A program made the position numbers and the translations under genes. From JANLTP01 sp031363055 (GTDB taxonomy: Bacteria > Pseudomonadota > Gammaproteobacteria > Burkholderiales > Burkholderiaceae_E): a DNA stretch of 26,821 bases. Of the stretch, positions 7,443-16,328 are shown one piece after another (the first letter of the stretch is position 1; the number at the start of each line of letters is the position of its first letter). Location: contig JANLTP010000112.1 of the NCBI GenBank assembly GCA_031363055.1, forward strand, positions 1 to 26,821, in the 5' to 3' direction. Under the pieces are notes generated by a model. It was given only the letters and a program-made list of their open reading frames with translations. It was not told where the DNA came from and searched no databases.

Positions 7443-8354
7443 TCACCCCGTTCGAGTTGCCGTCAATTGCTGCCAGCCCTCCCAATGCTGTTGCGGCGAA
7501 AGTTCAACTGCCGCATTGATTTTCGCGGCTTCGACACACAACATTTTCCGGTAGCCGTCGGGGGGTAAGTCGTCGAGCTTTCTGCCAAGTACGCGACCGG
7601 GATTCCAGACGACGGTTTCGGTCAAGTTGCTGCTCTGTGCTATTTGAAGTGTATGCTCACCATCTATTAGACTTAACTCGGGGGGTACTTGCTGGTAGAC
7701 GCGATCAGTCTCGCCGGCAAAGTTCAAGAGCTCGCCTGACTGACGCCTGGTCGCTTCGGCGTCGCTTGGCTGCTCGACCGCATCCCAATAGAGCCGGTCT
7801 TGCAGGCCTGCCAATTGCACTGAGTCGATGTCTGAAATTCGCAGATAGGTGTGCAGCGCCAGGGCAAACCGCCAGTTCAGCAATCCAGTGTTACTCACGC
7901 GGAAACTCACTCGAAGTCGATTCGGCGTTAATTCGATCGTCAGCGTCGCTGCGAACGCATTCCGCCAGACGCGACTGAGTGGCTGCGGCAACAGTTCGTG
8001 GCTGAGTTCAAGCGTCAGGCTGCTGGAATGTGTTGTTGATTCAAGCAATGGGTTTTGCCAGGCTATTCCTCGTGCAAACCCGTGCTTGGGCAGGGCTGCC
8101 AAACCCAGGATGCGCTGATTGAACTGTGGAAAGCAGATCGGTATGCCACCCCGAATCGGACTTGTGCCGTCCTGGGCAGCGTTCGGACTCAGATACAGAT
8201 GCTCGCGACCGTCGACAGTTTGCCAGGACAGGACCTGTGCGCCTTGCAAGGCGACACGAGCGACATCGCCCGTTGACAGCATGAGTTCGATGCAGGGGCG
8301 ACCGCAGTAGTCGACGGGTATCGGTGCAGAAGTTGTCCGGTTGTTCGATATCAT
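7443..8354 (-). CDS. D-hexose-6-phosphate mutarotase (YeaD-like aldose 1-epimerase family)
   Basis: Cytoplasmic enzyme of 303 aa expected to interconvert alpha and beta anomers of hexose 6-phosphates. Diagnostic motifs: GAQVLSW, IRGGIPICFPQF, LPKHGFAR, the catalytic His in LALHTYLRISDI, the VVWNPG turn and the catalytic Glu in CVEAAKI. This order and the GGIPICFPQF block separate YeaD proteins from GalM mutarotases. It starts at ATG 8354. A TATAAT box lies only 14 bases upstream and there is no Shine-Dalgarno sequence, so the message may be nearly leaderless. It converges on pcp. Confidence 0.92.
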   Translation of the reverse strand: MISNNRTTSAPIPVDYCGRPCIELMLSTGDVARVALQGAQVLSWQTVDGREHLYLSPNAAQDGTSPIRGGIPICFPQFNQRILGLAALPKHGFARGIAWQNPLLESTTHSSSLTLELSHELLPQPLSRVWRNAFAATLTIELTPNRLRVSFRVSNTGLLNWRFALALHTYLRISDIDSVQLAGLQDRLYWDAVEQPSDAEATRRQSGELLNFAGETDRVYQQVPPELSLIDGEHTLQIAQSSNLTETVVWNPGRVLGRKLDDLPPDGYRKMLCVEAAKINAAVELSPQQHWEGWQQLTATRTG

Positions 8355-8367
8355 CGCGATCTAATCT

Positions 8368-8373
8368 ATTATA
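8368..8373 (-). promoter_or_regulatory. Candidate -10 box for the mutarotase gene
   Basis: On the minus strand a perfect TATAAT preceded by a T-run stands 14 bases before the ATG at 8354. The hexamer 17 bp further upstream (GAGATT) is a poor -35, so this is suggestive only. If real, the leader would be about 7 bases long. Confidence 0.35.
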
Positions 8374-8455
8374 AAAAAGTAGGATACTTGAATCTCGGTT
8401 CAACTCTCCGTTCAAATCTCTGCTTGCATCTTCGAGCGCTGGGCTAGAGTCGCGC

Positions 8456-9886
8456 TCAAGGGACAACGCTGCGGGGAACATAGCCTGCCGGCAGTTTCAT
8501 CGATGCGATAGCCGACAGGGCCAACGCGCACGCCATGCACACAAAAGCCATCGAAAAGCCATGCAGCAGGCTGGCGTCGGCCGGTCCGATTTTCTTGACC
8601 AGCATGGCGGCCGATCCGCCACCGCCCCGACCCATGGCCGAGAACAGCACCGACGTCAGAATCGCCAGTCCGAAGGCGCTGCCCAGCGATCGGGCCAGCC
8701 CCATGAAGGCCGTCACCGCGCCGATCCGGTTGGAGGCGACCGCCAATTGAACCGCAATGATGCCGGGCGGCAATGAGATGCCGACACCCAGACCCAGGCC
8801 GAACATGGCAACGGCGACCGGAACTGGCGCGCTGAATTGCAACAGCGCCAGTGCGGTGGCGGAGGCCGTTGCGAGCAGGGTACCGAAAATCATGTTGCGG
8901 CGAAAGCGCAACGTCCTGGGCATCATGCGACCGCTGAAAAATGCACCACAGGGCACTGCCAGAGCGTGCACCAGCATCTTGAGGGCGACCTGATCGGGCG
9001 TATCGCCGGCGATCGTCTGCAGTGCCAGGGGCAACATGACAGCACCACCAATCAATGCAAAAAATACCAGCGCCGACGCGCAACAGCCCCAGAGTACGGT
9101 CGGGTTGGTCAACAAGTCGGGTGCCATGATGGCGCCGGCCACCTTGAATTGGCGCCGCCAGAAGATGTACATCAGCGCGACGCCAGCCACGATTAGCGCC
9201 GCGCCCGGACCGTCGTCGAGTGGCGCTCCTTGGCCAATCCGGGTCAGGGCGATCAGAAGGCTCGTCAGGCTGACGGCCAGGATCAGCACACTCGGATAGT
9301 CGGGCGGCACGGCGTTTGCTGGTCGTGGCAGCCGCGCCATGATTTTTCGGGTCAATAACAGGGCCGTCAAAGCCAACGGTAGGGTCACCAGGAAAATCGA
9401 GCGCCAGCCGAACCAAGCGGTCAGGTAGCCACTGGCAATGGGACCCATCAGTGCGGCCAGCGCATAAGTGCCCGACAGCCAGGCCTGAAACCGGCCGCGC
9501 TCGGTCGGTGGCACGACATCGCCGATCGTGGCTTGGGACAGCACGACCAAGCCACCGCCGCCCAGACCTTGCATGATGCGCAGCAGCAACAACTGTGTCA
9601 TGGATTGGGCAAACACGCAGCCGATACAAGCCAGCAGGTAAATGACAATGGCGATCGTCATCATGCGTTGTCGACCGTATATGTCGGACAGACTGCCGTA
9701 GACCGGGGTTGCGATCGTTGCGGCCACCGTGTAACCCGCGACTACCCAGGCAATGAGGCTGGCGCCGCCCAAGTCGCGCGCAATCGACAGCAATGCGACC
9801 GACACCAGGGTCGAGTCGATGGCAGCGACAAAGATGCCGACCTGCAGGCCGCTGACAATCTTGCGTTGTTCGGAAGCCGCAAGCAC
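8456..9886 (-). CDS. MFS transporter, DHA2 (EmrB/QacA-like) drug:H+ antiporter family
   Basis: Integral membrane exporter of 476 aa, consistent with the 14-segment DHA2 group. TM1 carries the Asp-containing AAIDSTLVSVALLSIA motif. Motif A is GSLSDIYGRQRMM, and motif C-like GPIASGYLTAWFGWRSIF sits in the TM5 region. The hydrophobic segments continue to the C-terminus. It probably uses proton motive force to expel a hydrophobic compound; the substrate cannot be read from sequence. The start is GTG 9886, six bases after the stop of the enoyl-CoA hydratase gene, so the two are very likely translationally coupled. The opposite-phase frame over the same DNA is long but Arg/His/Pro-rich and is a shadow. 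Confidence 0.9.
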   Translation of the reverse strand: MLAASEQRKIVSGLQVGIFVAAIDSTLVSVALLSIARDLGGASLIAWVVAGYTVAATIATPVYGSLSDIYGRQRMMTIAIVIYLLACIGCVFAQSMTQLLLLRIMQGLGGGGLVVLSQATIGDVVPPTERGRFQAWLSGTYALAALMGPIASGYLTAWFGWRSIFLVTLPLALTALLLTRKIMARLPRPANAVPPDYPSVLILAVSLTSLLIALTRIGQGAPLDDGPGAALIVAGVALMYIFWRRQFKVAGAIMAPDLLTNPTVLWGCCASALVFFALIGGAVMLPLALQTIAGDTPDQVALKMLVHALAVPCGAFFSGRMMPRTLRFRRNMIFGTLLATASATALALLQFSAPVPVAVAMFGLGLGVGISLPPGIIAVQLAVASNRIGAVTAFMGLARSLGSAFGLAILTSVLFSAMGRGGGGSAAMLVKKIGPADASLLHGFSMAFVCMACALALSAIASMKLPAGYVPRSVVP

Positions 9887-9892
9887 CGGGCG

Positions 9893-10690
9893 CTATCGAC
9901 CTTTGAAATCAGGCTTGCGCTTTTCGTTGAACGCTGCGATGCCTTCGCGTCGATCGTCAGTGTCGAGCAGTCGATAGTAGGCTTCAAGCTCGATGCGGTA
10001 GCCGGTGTGAAGATCGGTCTGGAGTCCAAAATGAATTGCTTTCTTCGCCTGTCGCACGGACAGCGGTGCGCAGTCTCCAATACGCAGCGCGCACGCGAGG
10101 GCCTCCTGAACAACGGTCCCCGGCTCGCAGATCTCGTTCACCATGCCCCAGTGGTGCGCCTCTTCGGCGCTGAATGCGCGCCCCGATAACACCAGTTCCT
10201 TGGCGCGGCGTTCGCCGACGGCGCGCGGCAGGTTCTGGGTGCCCATGCCACCGGGCATGATGCCGATCTTGCATTCGGTTTGCGCGAATTTCGCCAGGCG
10301 GTCGGCATAAATGAAATCGCAGGTCAGTGCGGCTTCGAGTCCGCCGGCGTAACAGATGCCGTTGACGGCAGCGATCCAGGGTACCGGTGACTCGATTCGC
10401 AATTCGAAACTGCGCTCGGCGATTTCATGTTGAATGGTCCAGTCGCGAATGCTCTGGGTGTTGCGCACCTTCAGGTCACCGCCGGCCGAAAACGCGCGCC
10501 CGGCGCCGGTCATGACCACACAGCGCACCCAATCCGGATCGTAGTGCAGCCGGGTCAACAGGTCCTGCATGTCAACACCCATCTGCATGTTCATCGCATT
10601 CAGAACGTCGGGACGGTTCAGGGTGACCAGCAGCACGTGTTCGCCGACTCGCTCGGTCAACAGCGCGTCGTAGGCGGGCAAATCAAACAT
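9893..10690 (-). CDS. Enoyl-CoA hydratase/isomerase family protein
   Basis: Crotonase-fold protein of 265 aa. The N-terminal LVTLNRPDVLNAMN, oxyanion-hole motifs FSAGGDLK and GICYAGGLEAAL, and TECKIGIMPGGMG show the two Glu positions of true hydratases (GGLE and TECK). The C-terminus ends in EKRKPDFKGR, typical of the family. I start at ATG 10690, which has GGAGG five bases upstream; the preceding in-frame GTG is less likely. It is followed after six bases by an MFS exporter gene, an odd pairing that suggests the exporter handles an acid or its CoA pathway intermediate (inference). The physiological acyl-CoA is unknown. Confidence 0.9.
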   Translation of the reverse strand: MFDLPAYDALLTERVGEHVLLVTLNRPDVLNAMNMQMGVDMQDLLTRLHYDPDWVRCVVMTGAGRAFSAGGDLKVRNTQSIRDWTIQHEIAERSFELRIESPVPWIAAVNGICYAGGLEAALTCDFIYADRLAKFAQTECKIGIMPGGMGTQNLPRAVGERRAKELVLSGRAFSAEEAHHWGMVNEICEPGTVVQEALACALRIGDCAPLSVRQAKKAIHFGLQTDLHTGYRIELEAYYRLLDTDDRREGIAAFNEKRKPDFKGR

Positions 10691-10788
10691 CACATCCTCC
10701 GTTTCGATGCGTCGATACTATCAGCGTCGCCGCTCACGCGGACTCGATAACTGGTTCAGTGCGTCCTTCAGTACATCCTTAAATGCAT

Positions 10789-11952
10789 TCAAGCCGATTT
10801 TGATCGAATCCGGCGCAGGGACTGCGTCAAAAACTCTTCGATTCGAAACCGGATGCGATTTCGTCTTAGCACCGTCCAGACAATTCGCTCGGAATGTGTC
10901 GACAAGCGGCGTTTGTAAAGTACATCACCGGCCAGAAAGTTGTATTGATCGCGACCGGCCTTGACGTTCAATTCGATGGCCAGTCGATTGGCTACCAATC
11001 CGGGACTGTGATGGCCGCCGAAGCGCTGATAGTCGATGCCGACCTGGTAGTGCAATACGGTGCCTCGATGAACGAAGTTGTAGAGGTAGCCGAGCACCTG
11101 CGCGCCAACGGTGATCTTGAGTAATTGAATACAACCCGACTCAAACTGTCTGGTAATTAGCGTCCGATGAAATTGCTCGAATTCGATGATCTCGAAGCTG
11201 CTCTCGCGGCCGCGCTCGTTCCAACGCGGCGCTTGCATGGCCTTCAGCGCGGTCAGAAATTCGAGTGCTTGCGCGGCGCTGTCGGCGGCAACGATATCGA
11301 TGAGACCGCGCTTTTCAAAGTGGCGCTGGCTGCTCTTGATCTGGTATCGCGTGTTGTTGCCGATCAAGCCCAGGTAGCCATTTTTCGATTGCCGCGCTGC
11401 CTGCAGATCGACCAGATGAACCGGCACATCCCGATTCACCAGCCGCACGTCTTCAGCGTTCGATACGGCTGGCAAGAACCTGGGATCAATGCCATCGAAA
11501 AACACCTCATCCCAATGCCGATCGTTCGAGCACAAAAACGCCGCGATCGCGTTCGCGGATTCGGCTTCACAGTGGCGTTGCGCCAGCAGACCGTTGTATT
11601 CGATCGTCAATTCATCCAGCCGGGCGTTACCGGTCGCGTGCAGATGCAGGCTGCGCGTGCGGATCAAGCCGCGTGCGCGCGCCTGTTTCGATCGGACAAA
11701 AATGGCCAGTGCAACCCGACTATCGGCGTCATGCACCTCAATGAGTTCGGCTTCGCAGGCGCGCGGAAGCCACAGCAGCCAGGACTCAATCCAGCACCAG
11801 GAAACGAAGAACGAGGTGTCTGACCTTGACTGCAATTCGACCCACAGGGGGCGCAGATTGTCGATGGCTGGCAATGGCCGTGAGAACACCTGCAGGTGAG
11901 CACTGAACTGCTGGCTCTGAACTTTTGTACGGGCGTTACTATCGGTCTGCAT
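10789..11952 (-). CDS. GNAT family protein, CelD/BcsL type (Acetyltransf_6)
   Basis: Protein of 387 aa with the FemAB-like double-GNAT architecture of the CelD group: an N-terminal LRPLWVELQSRSDTSFFVSW block followed by WIESWLLW, a middle RYQIKSSQRHFEKRG, and a C-terminal SPGLVANRLAIELNVKAG, then YNFLAGDVLYKRRLS. Relatives are often encoded in exopolysaccharide or cellulose loci, where they may acylate sugars or lipids, but nothing nearby is a glycan gene. It is divergent from the molybdopterin oxidoreductase gene with about 115 bases between starts. Start ATG 11952; ribosome site weak. Exact reaction unknown. Confidence 0.82.
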   Translation of the reverse strand: MQTDSNARTKVQSQQFSAHLQVFSRPLPAIDNLRPLWVELQSRSDTSFFVSWCWIESWLLWLPRACEAELIEVHDADSRVALAIFVRSKQARARGLIRTRSLHLHATGNARLDELTIEYNGLLAQRHCEAESANAIAAFLCSNDRHWDEVFFDGIDPRFLPAVSNAEDVRLVNRDVPVHLVDLQAARQSKNGYLGLIGNNTRYQIKSSQRHFEKRGLIDIVAADSAAQALEFLTALKAMQAPRWNERGRESSFEIIEFEQFHRTLITRQFESGCIQLLKITVGAQVLGYLYNFVHRGTVLHYQVGIDYQRFGGHHSPGLVANRLAIELNVKAGRDQYNFLAGDVLYKRRLSTHSERIVWTVLRRNRIRFRIEEFLTQSLRRIRSKSA

Positions 11953-12067
11953 TCTGTTCGCATCATAATGGACTACAAATTGACGGATCAGTGTGGAATG
12001 GGGGCGTCGTGGAACGTTCGGAACTGTTTACAGTGTCGCAAAGTCACTACGTTCAAGGAATATAACA

Positions 12068-14125
12068 ATGGATAGTTCGCTGCCGATGGTTGATCACCCA
12101 AGTGTCTGTACGCTCGATTGCCCGGACACCTGCAGCCTCACGGTCAGTGTTCAGAACGAAAAGATCGTTCGGGTGCGGGGCTCGCGAAGTCTGCCGTACA
12201 CCGAAGGGGTGATCTGCAACAAGGTCGCCCACCAGACCGCCGAGTGGGTGCATGGCGCCCACCGATTGTTGCATCCGATGCGTCGCAGCGGTCCTCGCGG
12301 CAGTGGCCAATTCACGCCGATCACCTGGCCGCAGGCGCTCGACCTGATTCACGAGCGGGTTGCCGCAGTGGTGTCGCGCTGGGGTCCGCAAGCGGTCGCG
12401 CCATTGAACTATGCCGGTCCGCACGGCATGTTATCCGGCGACAGCATGTCACTGCGGTTTTTCCACAAGCTGGGCGCCACTCAGCTCTATCGCGGCGCGA
12501 TGTGTGGTGCCGTGCGTCGCGAGGCTTGGGTGGGGACCTATGGTGCGGTGGCAGGAATCCATCCGGAGGCGGCGGCGAGCGCTGCGCTGAATATTTTGTG
12601 GGGTAACAACGCGACGGTGACCAACCTGCATCTGGTGCGGCAACTCAGCCATGCGCGCAAGAACGGCGCCCGTCTGGTGGTCGTCGATCCGCTGCGCACC
12701 AAGATTGCCGGGCAGGCCGATCTGCATCTGGCGCCATTGCCCGGCACCGATGTGCTGCTCGGCTTTGCGTTGGCCACCGAGCTCGAGCTGCTGGGTGCCC
12801 ATGATCGCGATTTTATTGCGCGGCAGGTGTTGGGCTACGACGCTTATATGGCCCTGGCGCGGCAGTGGCCGGTTGAACGGGCGGCGCAAGCCTGCGCGCT
12901 GCCGGCGCAAGACATCCAGACGCTGGCGCGCTGGATGGCAGAGGCCAATCCGTTGGTACTGGCGCCCGGCAACGGTCTGGAGCGCGGCCGCAATGGCGGC
13001 AGTGGCATTCGCGCAGCGATTGCCTTGCCGGCCCTGCTGGGCAAGCTCGATGCTCGCAGTGGAATCGTGCTCGGTGCCGGCAATACGTTTCCGAAGACCG
13101 GTACCCGTCTGACTCGACCGGATCTATTGCCAGCGGGTACACGTACCTTGAACATTCTTGATATCGGTAAACATCTTGAGCGCGACGATATTGAACCCCC
13201 GCTGCGTGCGCTGTTTATTTACAACCATAATCCGGTGGTTGTACATCCTGATCAAAACCGCATGATTCGTGGCTTGATGCGCGAAGAGATCTTCACGGTC
13301 GGCATTGAAATTTCGATGACCGAGAGCATGAAGTACTGCGACGTTCTTCTGCCGGCCGCCAATGCTTACGAATGCCACGACCTTTATTCGTCCTACGGAC
13401 ATCATTGGTTGCAGCGCGCCGAGCCGGTCGTGGCGGCGCCCGGCGAGGCCTTGCCGAACACCGAGATTTTTCGGCGACTGGCGGCGCGTTTCGGATTTGA
13501 GGACGACTGCTTCAAGGTTGACGACCATACGCTGATGGATGAGGCACTGGCGATCGGCGATGCCCGTTTGGGGGGTGTGCCGCCCAGTCTGCTGCCGACC
13601 GACCGCGCGACGCGAATGACGGCGGCCGACGGCCGACCGTTGAGCTTGTTCGATAACGTCGTGCCGGCGACCCCGAGCGGCAAGATTGAACTGCAGTCAG
13701 AGACACTGGCGCAACGCTGGGGCGAAGCGGCACGACTGCCGTCGTTTCGGCCGCGCTCGGCCGATGCGCCGGCGCTCACCTTGATTTCACCGGCATCCGC
13801 CAAGCGGATCTCCTCGACACTGTTGGGTGCTGGCGGTAATGCGGCCGAGGCGCCGACCTTGATGATGAACCCGATCGATGCGCAGGCCCGCGGTATTGCC
13901 CAGGTGCTGCGAGTTCGGGTCTTCAATGCCCGTGGCCAAGTGGAGTTGCCGTTGCAAGTCACCGATGCAGTGCCGCCCGGCGTGGTGGCCTCGGAGAAGG
14001 GTGCATGGCTGGCTGCGAGCGCCACGAACCGCAGCATTTCCGCGCTGACTTCAGCGGACGAGCGCGCCGATCTGGCTGAGGGCGCTTGTTACAACGACAC
14101 CGCAGTTGAAGTGGCGGCGGCCTGA
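12068..14125 (+). CDS. Molybdopterin-dependent oxidoreductase with N-terminal [4Fe-4S] domain
   Basis: Member of the DMSO reductase/formate dehydrogenase-like family, about 685 aa. The N-terminal CTLDCPDTC plus ICNK supply the four Cys for a [4Fe-4S] cluster. The middle shows LNILWGNNATVTN, VVVDPLRT and PLPGTDVLLGFAL for bis-MGD binding. Cys in GAMCGAVRREAW may be the molybdenum ligand (inference). The C-terminal molydopterin dinucleotide-binding domain runs from LTLISPASAKR to CYNDTAVEV. No twin-arginine leader is present, so it is cytoplasmic. ATG 12068 has AAGGAA seven bases upstream; an upstream in-frame start at 11993 lacks one. No electron-transfer subunit is adjacent, so the partner and substrate are unknown. 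Confidence 0.9.
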   Translation: MDSSLPMVDHPSVCTLDCPDTCSLTVSVQNEKIVRVRGSRSLPYTEGVICNKVAHQTAEWVHGAHRLLHPMRRSGPRGSGQFTPITWPQALDLIHERVAAVVSRWGPQAVAPLNYAGPHGMLSGDSMSLRFFHKLGATQLYRGAMCGAVRREAWVGTYGAVAGIHPEAAASAALNILWGNNATVTNLHLVRQLSHARKNGARLVVVDPLRTKIAGQADLHLAPLPGTDVLLGFALATELELLGAHDRDFIARQVLGYDAYMALARQWPVERAAQACALPAQDIQTLARWMAEANPLVLAPGNGLERGRNGGSGIRAAIALPALLGKLDARSGIVLGAGNTFPKTGTRLTRPDLLPAGTRTLNILDIGKHLERDDIEPPLRALFIYNHNPVVVHPDQNRMIRGLMREEIFTVGIEISMTESMKYCDVLLPAANAYECHDLYSSYGHHWLQRAEPVVAAPGEALPNTEIFRRLAARFGFEDDCFKVDDHTLMDEALAIGDARLGGVPPSLLPTDRATRMTAADGRPLSLFDNVVPATPSGKIELQSETLAQRWGEAARLPSFRPRSADAPALTLISPASAKRISSTLLGAGGNAAEAPTLMMNPIDAQARGIAQVLRVRVFNARGQVELPLQVTDAVPPGVVASEKGAWLAASATNRSISALTSADERADLAEGACYNDTAVEVAAA

Positions 14126-14143
14126 GCCGCTCGGAGTCAGCCC

Positions 14144-15697
14144 ATGGACACTGATCGCTTGCTGCTACAGCCCGGTTTGCTATCGCTTGAACAGTTGCAA
14201 CGGCTGCACGGCGGCAACTGTCAACTGGAGTTATCGCCGCAGGCGCGGCCCGCGATTCGTGCCAGTCGCGAGGTGGTGCAAGCGGCGGCCGATGGTGATG
14301 AGCCGGTCTACGGTGTCTATACCGGCTTTGGAAAACTGGCTAACCAGCGCATCAGCAAGGAGCAGCTCGAGCGCTTGCAACTCAACTTGATCCGCTCGCA
14401 CAGCGTTGGCGTAGGTGAACCGTTGACGCCACCGGTTGTGCGGCTGATGCTGGCGCTAAAGGCGGCCAGCCTGGCGCGAGGCTATTCGGGGGTGCGCGAG
14501 GAAGTCATCGATACCTTGCTGGCGGTCCATAACGCCGGGCTGGTGCCATATGTGCCGGCGCGCGGTTCGGTCGGCGCTTCGGGCGATCTTGCGCCGCTCG
14601 CCCACATGACACTGGCCCTGCTCGGTGAAGGAGAAATGCTGCAGGAAGGCCAGGCACGGCCCGCGATGGCCGCACTGCAGGCGGCCGGCATTGCGCCACT
14701 ACGGCTCGCCGCCAAGGAAGGACTGGCGCTCATCAATGGCACGCAGACCTCCACCGCCCTGGCGCTGCACGCCCTGTTCAGTTTTGAGCCGGTGCTCGAA
14801 GCCGCGCTGGTCATCGGCGCGTTGACGGTTGACGCAGCGCGCGGCAGCGACGGACCGTTCGATCCGCGTATTCATGCGCTGCGCGGTCAGCCCGGCCAGA
14901 TCGATGTCGCTCGGTACTATCGTGGTCTCTTGCATGGCAGCGAGATACGGCAATCCCATTTACAGGGTGACGACCGTGTGCAGGATCCTTACAGCCTGCG
15001 CTGCCAGCCACAGGTGGTCGGCGCCTGCCTCGATCAATTGCGTCATGCCGCGCTGGTCTTGCTGCGGGAGGCTAACGCGGTGACTGATAACCCGCTGGTC
15101 TTCGCGGAAGATCGGGCAATGATCTCCGGCGGTAATTTTCATGCCGAGCCGGTGGCGCTGGCTGCCGACGGTATGGCGCTTGCGATCGCCGAAGTCGGTG
15201 CGATCGCCGAGCGCCGCATCGCCATGCTGATCGACGCCAGCGTGTCTCGCCTGCCGCCTTTTCTGACCGCCGACGCGGGTCTGAACAGCGGATTCATGAT
15301 TGCGCATGTCACCGCTGCGGCGTTGGCTTCGGAAAACAAGTCGCTGGCTCATCCGGCCAGCGTCGATAGTTTGCCGACCAGTGCCAACCAGGAGGATCAT
15401 GTCTCGATGGCGACGTTCGCCGCTCGGCGTTTGCAACCGATGATCGACAACACGGCGCATATTCTCGGCATCGAGTTTCTGGCGGCGGCACAAGGCATCG
15501 AGTTCCTGCGGCCGCTGAAGAGCTCGAGGGCGCTCGAAGAGGCGCATGCGCTGCTGCGTGCCCAGGTAGCCGCCATGCCACAGGATCGGTACCTCGCGTC
15601 TGATATCGCGCAGGCGACCACCATCGTGCGACAGGCGGCGCTGTCGCGCCTGTTACGCAGCCTGCCGGATATGCCGCCACTTTGGATTGCAGGCTGA
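14144..15697 (+). CDS. hutH: Histidine ammonia-lyase
   Basis: Converts L-histidine to trans-urocanate and ammonia, the first step of histidine breakdown. The MIO-forming Ala-Ser-Gly is in GSVGASGDLAPLAHM; other family residues are YGVYTGFGKLA, SHSVGVGEPL, the INGTQTSTAL block, QDPYSLRCQPQVVGA and SANQEDHVSM. The His in SHSVGVG and the Glu in ANQEDH favour histidine over phenylalanine or tyrosine lyases. At 517 aa it has the usual length. It begins 18 bases after the molybdopterin oxidoreductase stop, with CGGAG upstream, so the two may be co-transcribed. The usual hut partners (hutU, hutI, hutG, hutC) are absent here. Confidence 0.93.
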   Translation: MDTDRLLLQPGLLSLEQLQRLHGGNCQLELSPQARPAIRASREVVQAAADGDEPVYGVYTGFGKLANQRISKEQLERLQLNLIRSHSVGVGEPLTPPVVRLMLALKAASLARGYSGVREEVIDTLLAVHNAGLVPYVPARGSVGASGDLAPLAHMTLALLGEGEMLQEGQARPAMAALQAAGIAPLRLAAKEGLALINGTQTSTALALHALFSFEPVLEAALVIGALTVDAARGSDGPFDPRIHALRGQPGQIDVARYYRGLLHGSEIRQSHLQGDDRVQDPYSLRCQPQVVGACLDQLRHAALVLLREANAVTDNPLVFAEDRAMISGGNFHAEPVALAADGMALAIAEVGAIAERRIAMLIDASVSRLPPFLTADAGLNSGFMIAHVTAAALASENKSLAHPASVDSLPTSANQEDHVSMATFAARRLQPMIDNTAHILGIEFLAAAQGIEFLRPLKSSRALEEAHALLRAQVAAMPQDRYLASDIAQATTIVRQAALSRLLRSLPDMPPLWIAG

Positions 15698-15908
15698 TAG
15701 ATACCGTTGACGTGGTTGAGTGCTCCGATCTCATCGGGGCACGCTCAATTGGGGGCACGCTCAGGGTAACCGTCATGGCGCGCGTATTCAAATTTCAGTG
15801 GTGTCGGCACTCCAGGGGAAATCTTGAGGCTGCCGTCAGCGCCTTCGAGTATCATTTGAGTCGAGGGACGGTCAAGTAACCTGAAACACAACATCAAGAG
15901 TAGCCAAT
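15698..15908. other. Intergenic region with hairpin and direct repeats after hutH
   Basis: A strong stem-loop, GTGCTCCGAT-CTC-ATCGGGGCAC, occupies 15720-15742 (ten pairs, one G-U), and GGGGCACGCTCA occurs at 15736-15747 and 15752-15763. No T-run follows, so it is not a textbook terminator, but it may end or stabilise the hutH transcript. Short frames exist on both strands (about 34-36 codons from 15775 on + and on the reverse), with no recognisable family and no ribosome site; I do not call a gene. Confidence 0.6.
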
Positions 15909-16292
15909 ATGACCCCTGACGATCGGGCAGACATCGAGCGGACTGTGAACCTTTACTTCGATGGGCTGTATGAAGGCGACGCCGACAAGCTGGCGAGCGT
16001 GTTTCACGAAACCAGTGCCTTGACTTATGAACAGAACGGCGAGCTCGTCGTGTTGACGCGAGACAATTGGCTAAAAGGGGTTCGCGATCGCGCTTCGGCG
16101 AAATCGCAAAATCTGGCGCGCGCGGACAAGATCTTGTTGATCGACCAATCGGGGCCGAACTCGGCCATGGTCAAGGTCAATTGCCAGATTCCGCCGCGTT
16201 ACTTTACCGACTATCTGAATTTGCTGAAGATTGACGGCCGGTGGCTGGTTGTGCAGAAAATCTTTGCGACGGAAATGCGCCACGTGGGGTAA
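15909..16292 (+). CDS. NTF2-fold (putative lumazine-binding / SnoaL-like) protein
   Basis: Small protein of 127 aa with the NTF2-like alpha+beta cone pattern: DDRADIERTVNLYFDGLYEG at the N-terminus, LASVFHETSALTYEQ, and the closing strands MVKVNCQIPPRYFTDYLNLL and GRWLVVQKIF. This resembles the Putative lumazine-binding family (PF12893). Such proteins bind small molecules or act as simple isomerases; the beta subunits of ring-hydroxylating dioxygenases share the fold. It ends 36 bases before the Rieske oxygenase alpha-subunit gene, so a role beside that oxygenase is plausible, though it is shorter than classical beta subunits. Start ATG 15909. Confidence 0.8.
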   Translation: MTPDDRADIERTVNLYFDGLYEGDADKLASVFHETSALTYEQNGELVVLTRDNWLKGVRDRASAKSQNLARADKILLIDQSGPNSAMVKVNCQIPPRYFTDYLNLLKIDGRWLVVQKIFATEMRHVG

Positions 16293-16328
16293 CTTCGTAC
16301 CGATTAAACCGCTTAGGGAATCCGAGTC

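Noticed and set aside
8412..9629. Long (405-codon) minus-strand frame overlapping the MFS gene
   Set aside because: Arg/His/Pro-rich with no domain; the overlapping frame shows clear MFS motifs and membrane segments.
11167..11823. Plus-strand 218-codon frame opposite the GNAT gene
   Set aside because: Antisense shadow; the minus-strand frame has the CelD-type GNAT motifs.
15682..15879. Short plus-strand frame after hutH
   Set aside because: Overlaps the hutH 3' end, has no ribosome site and no family resemblance; it crosses a hairpin and repeats.
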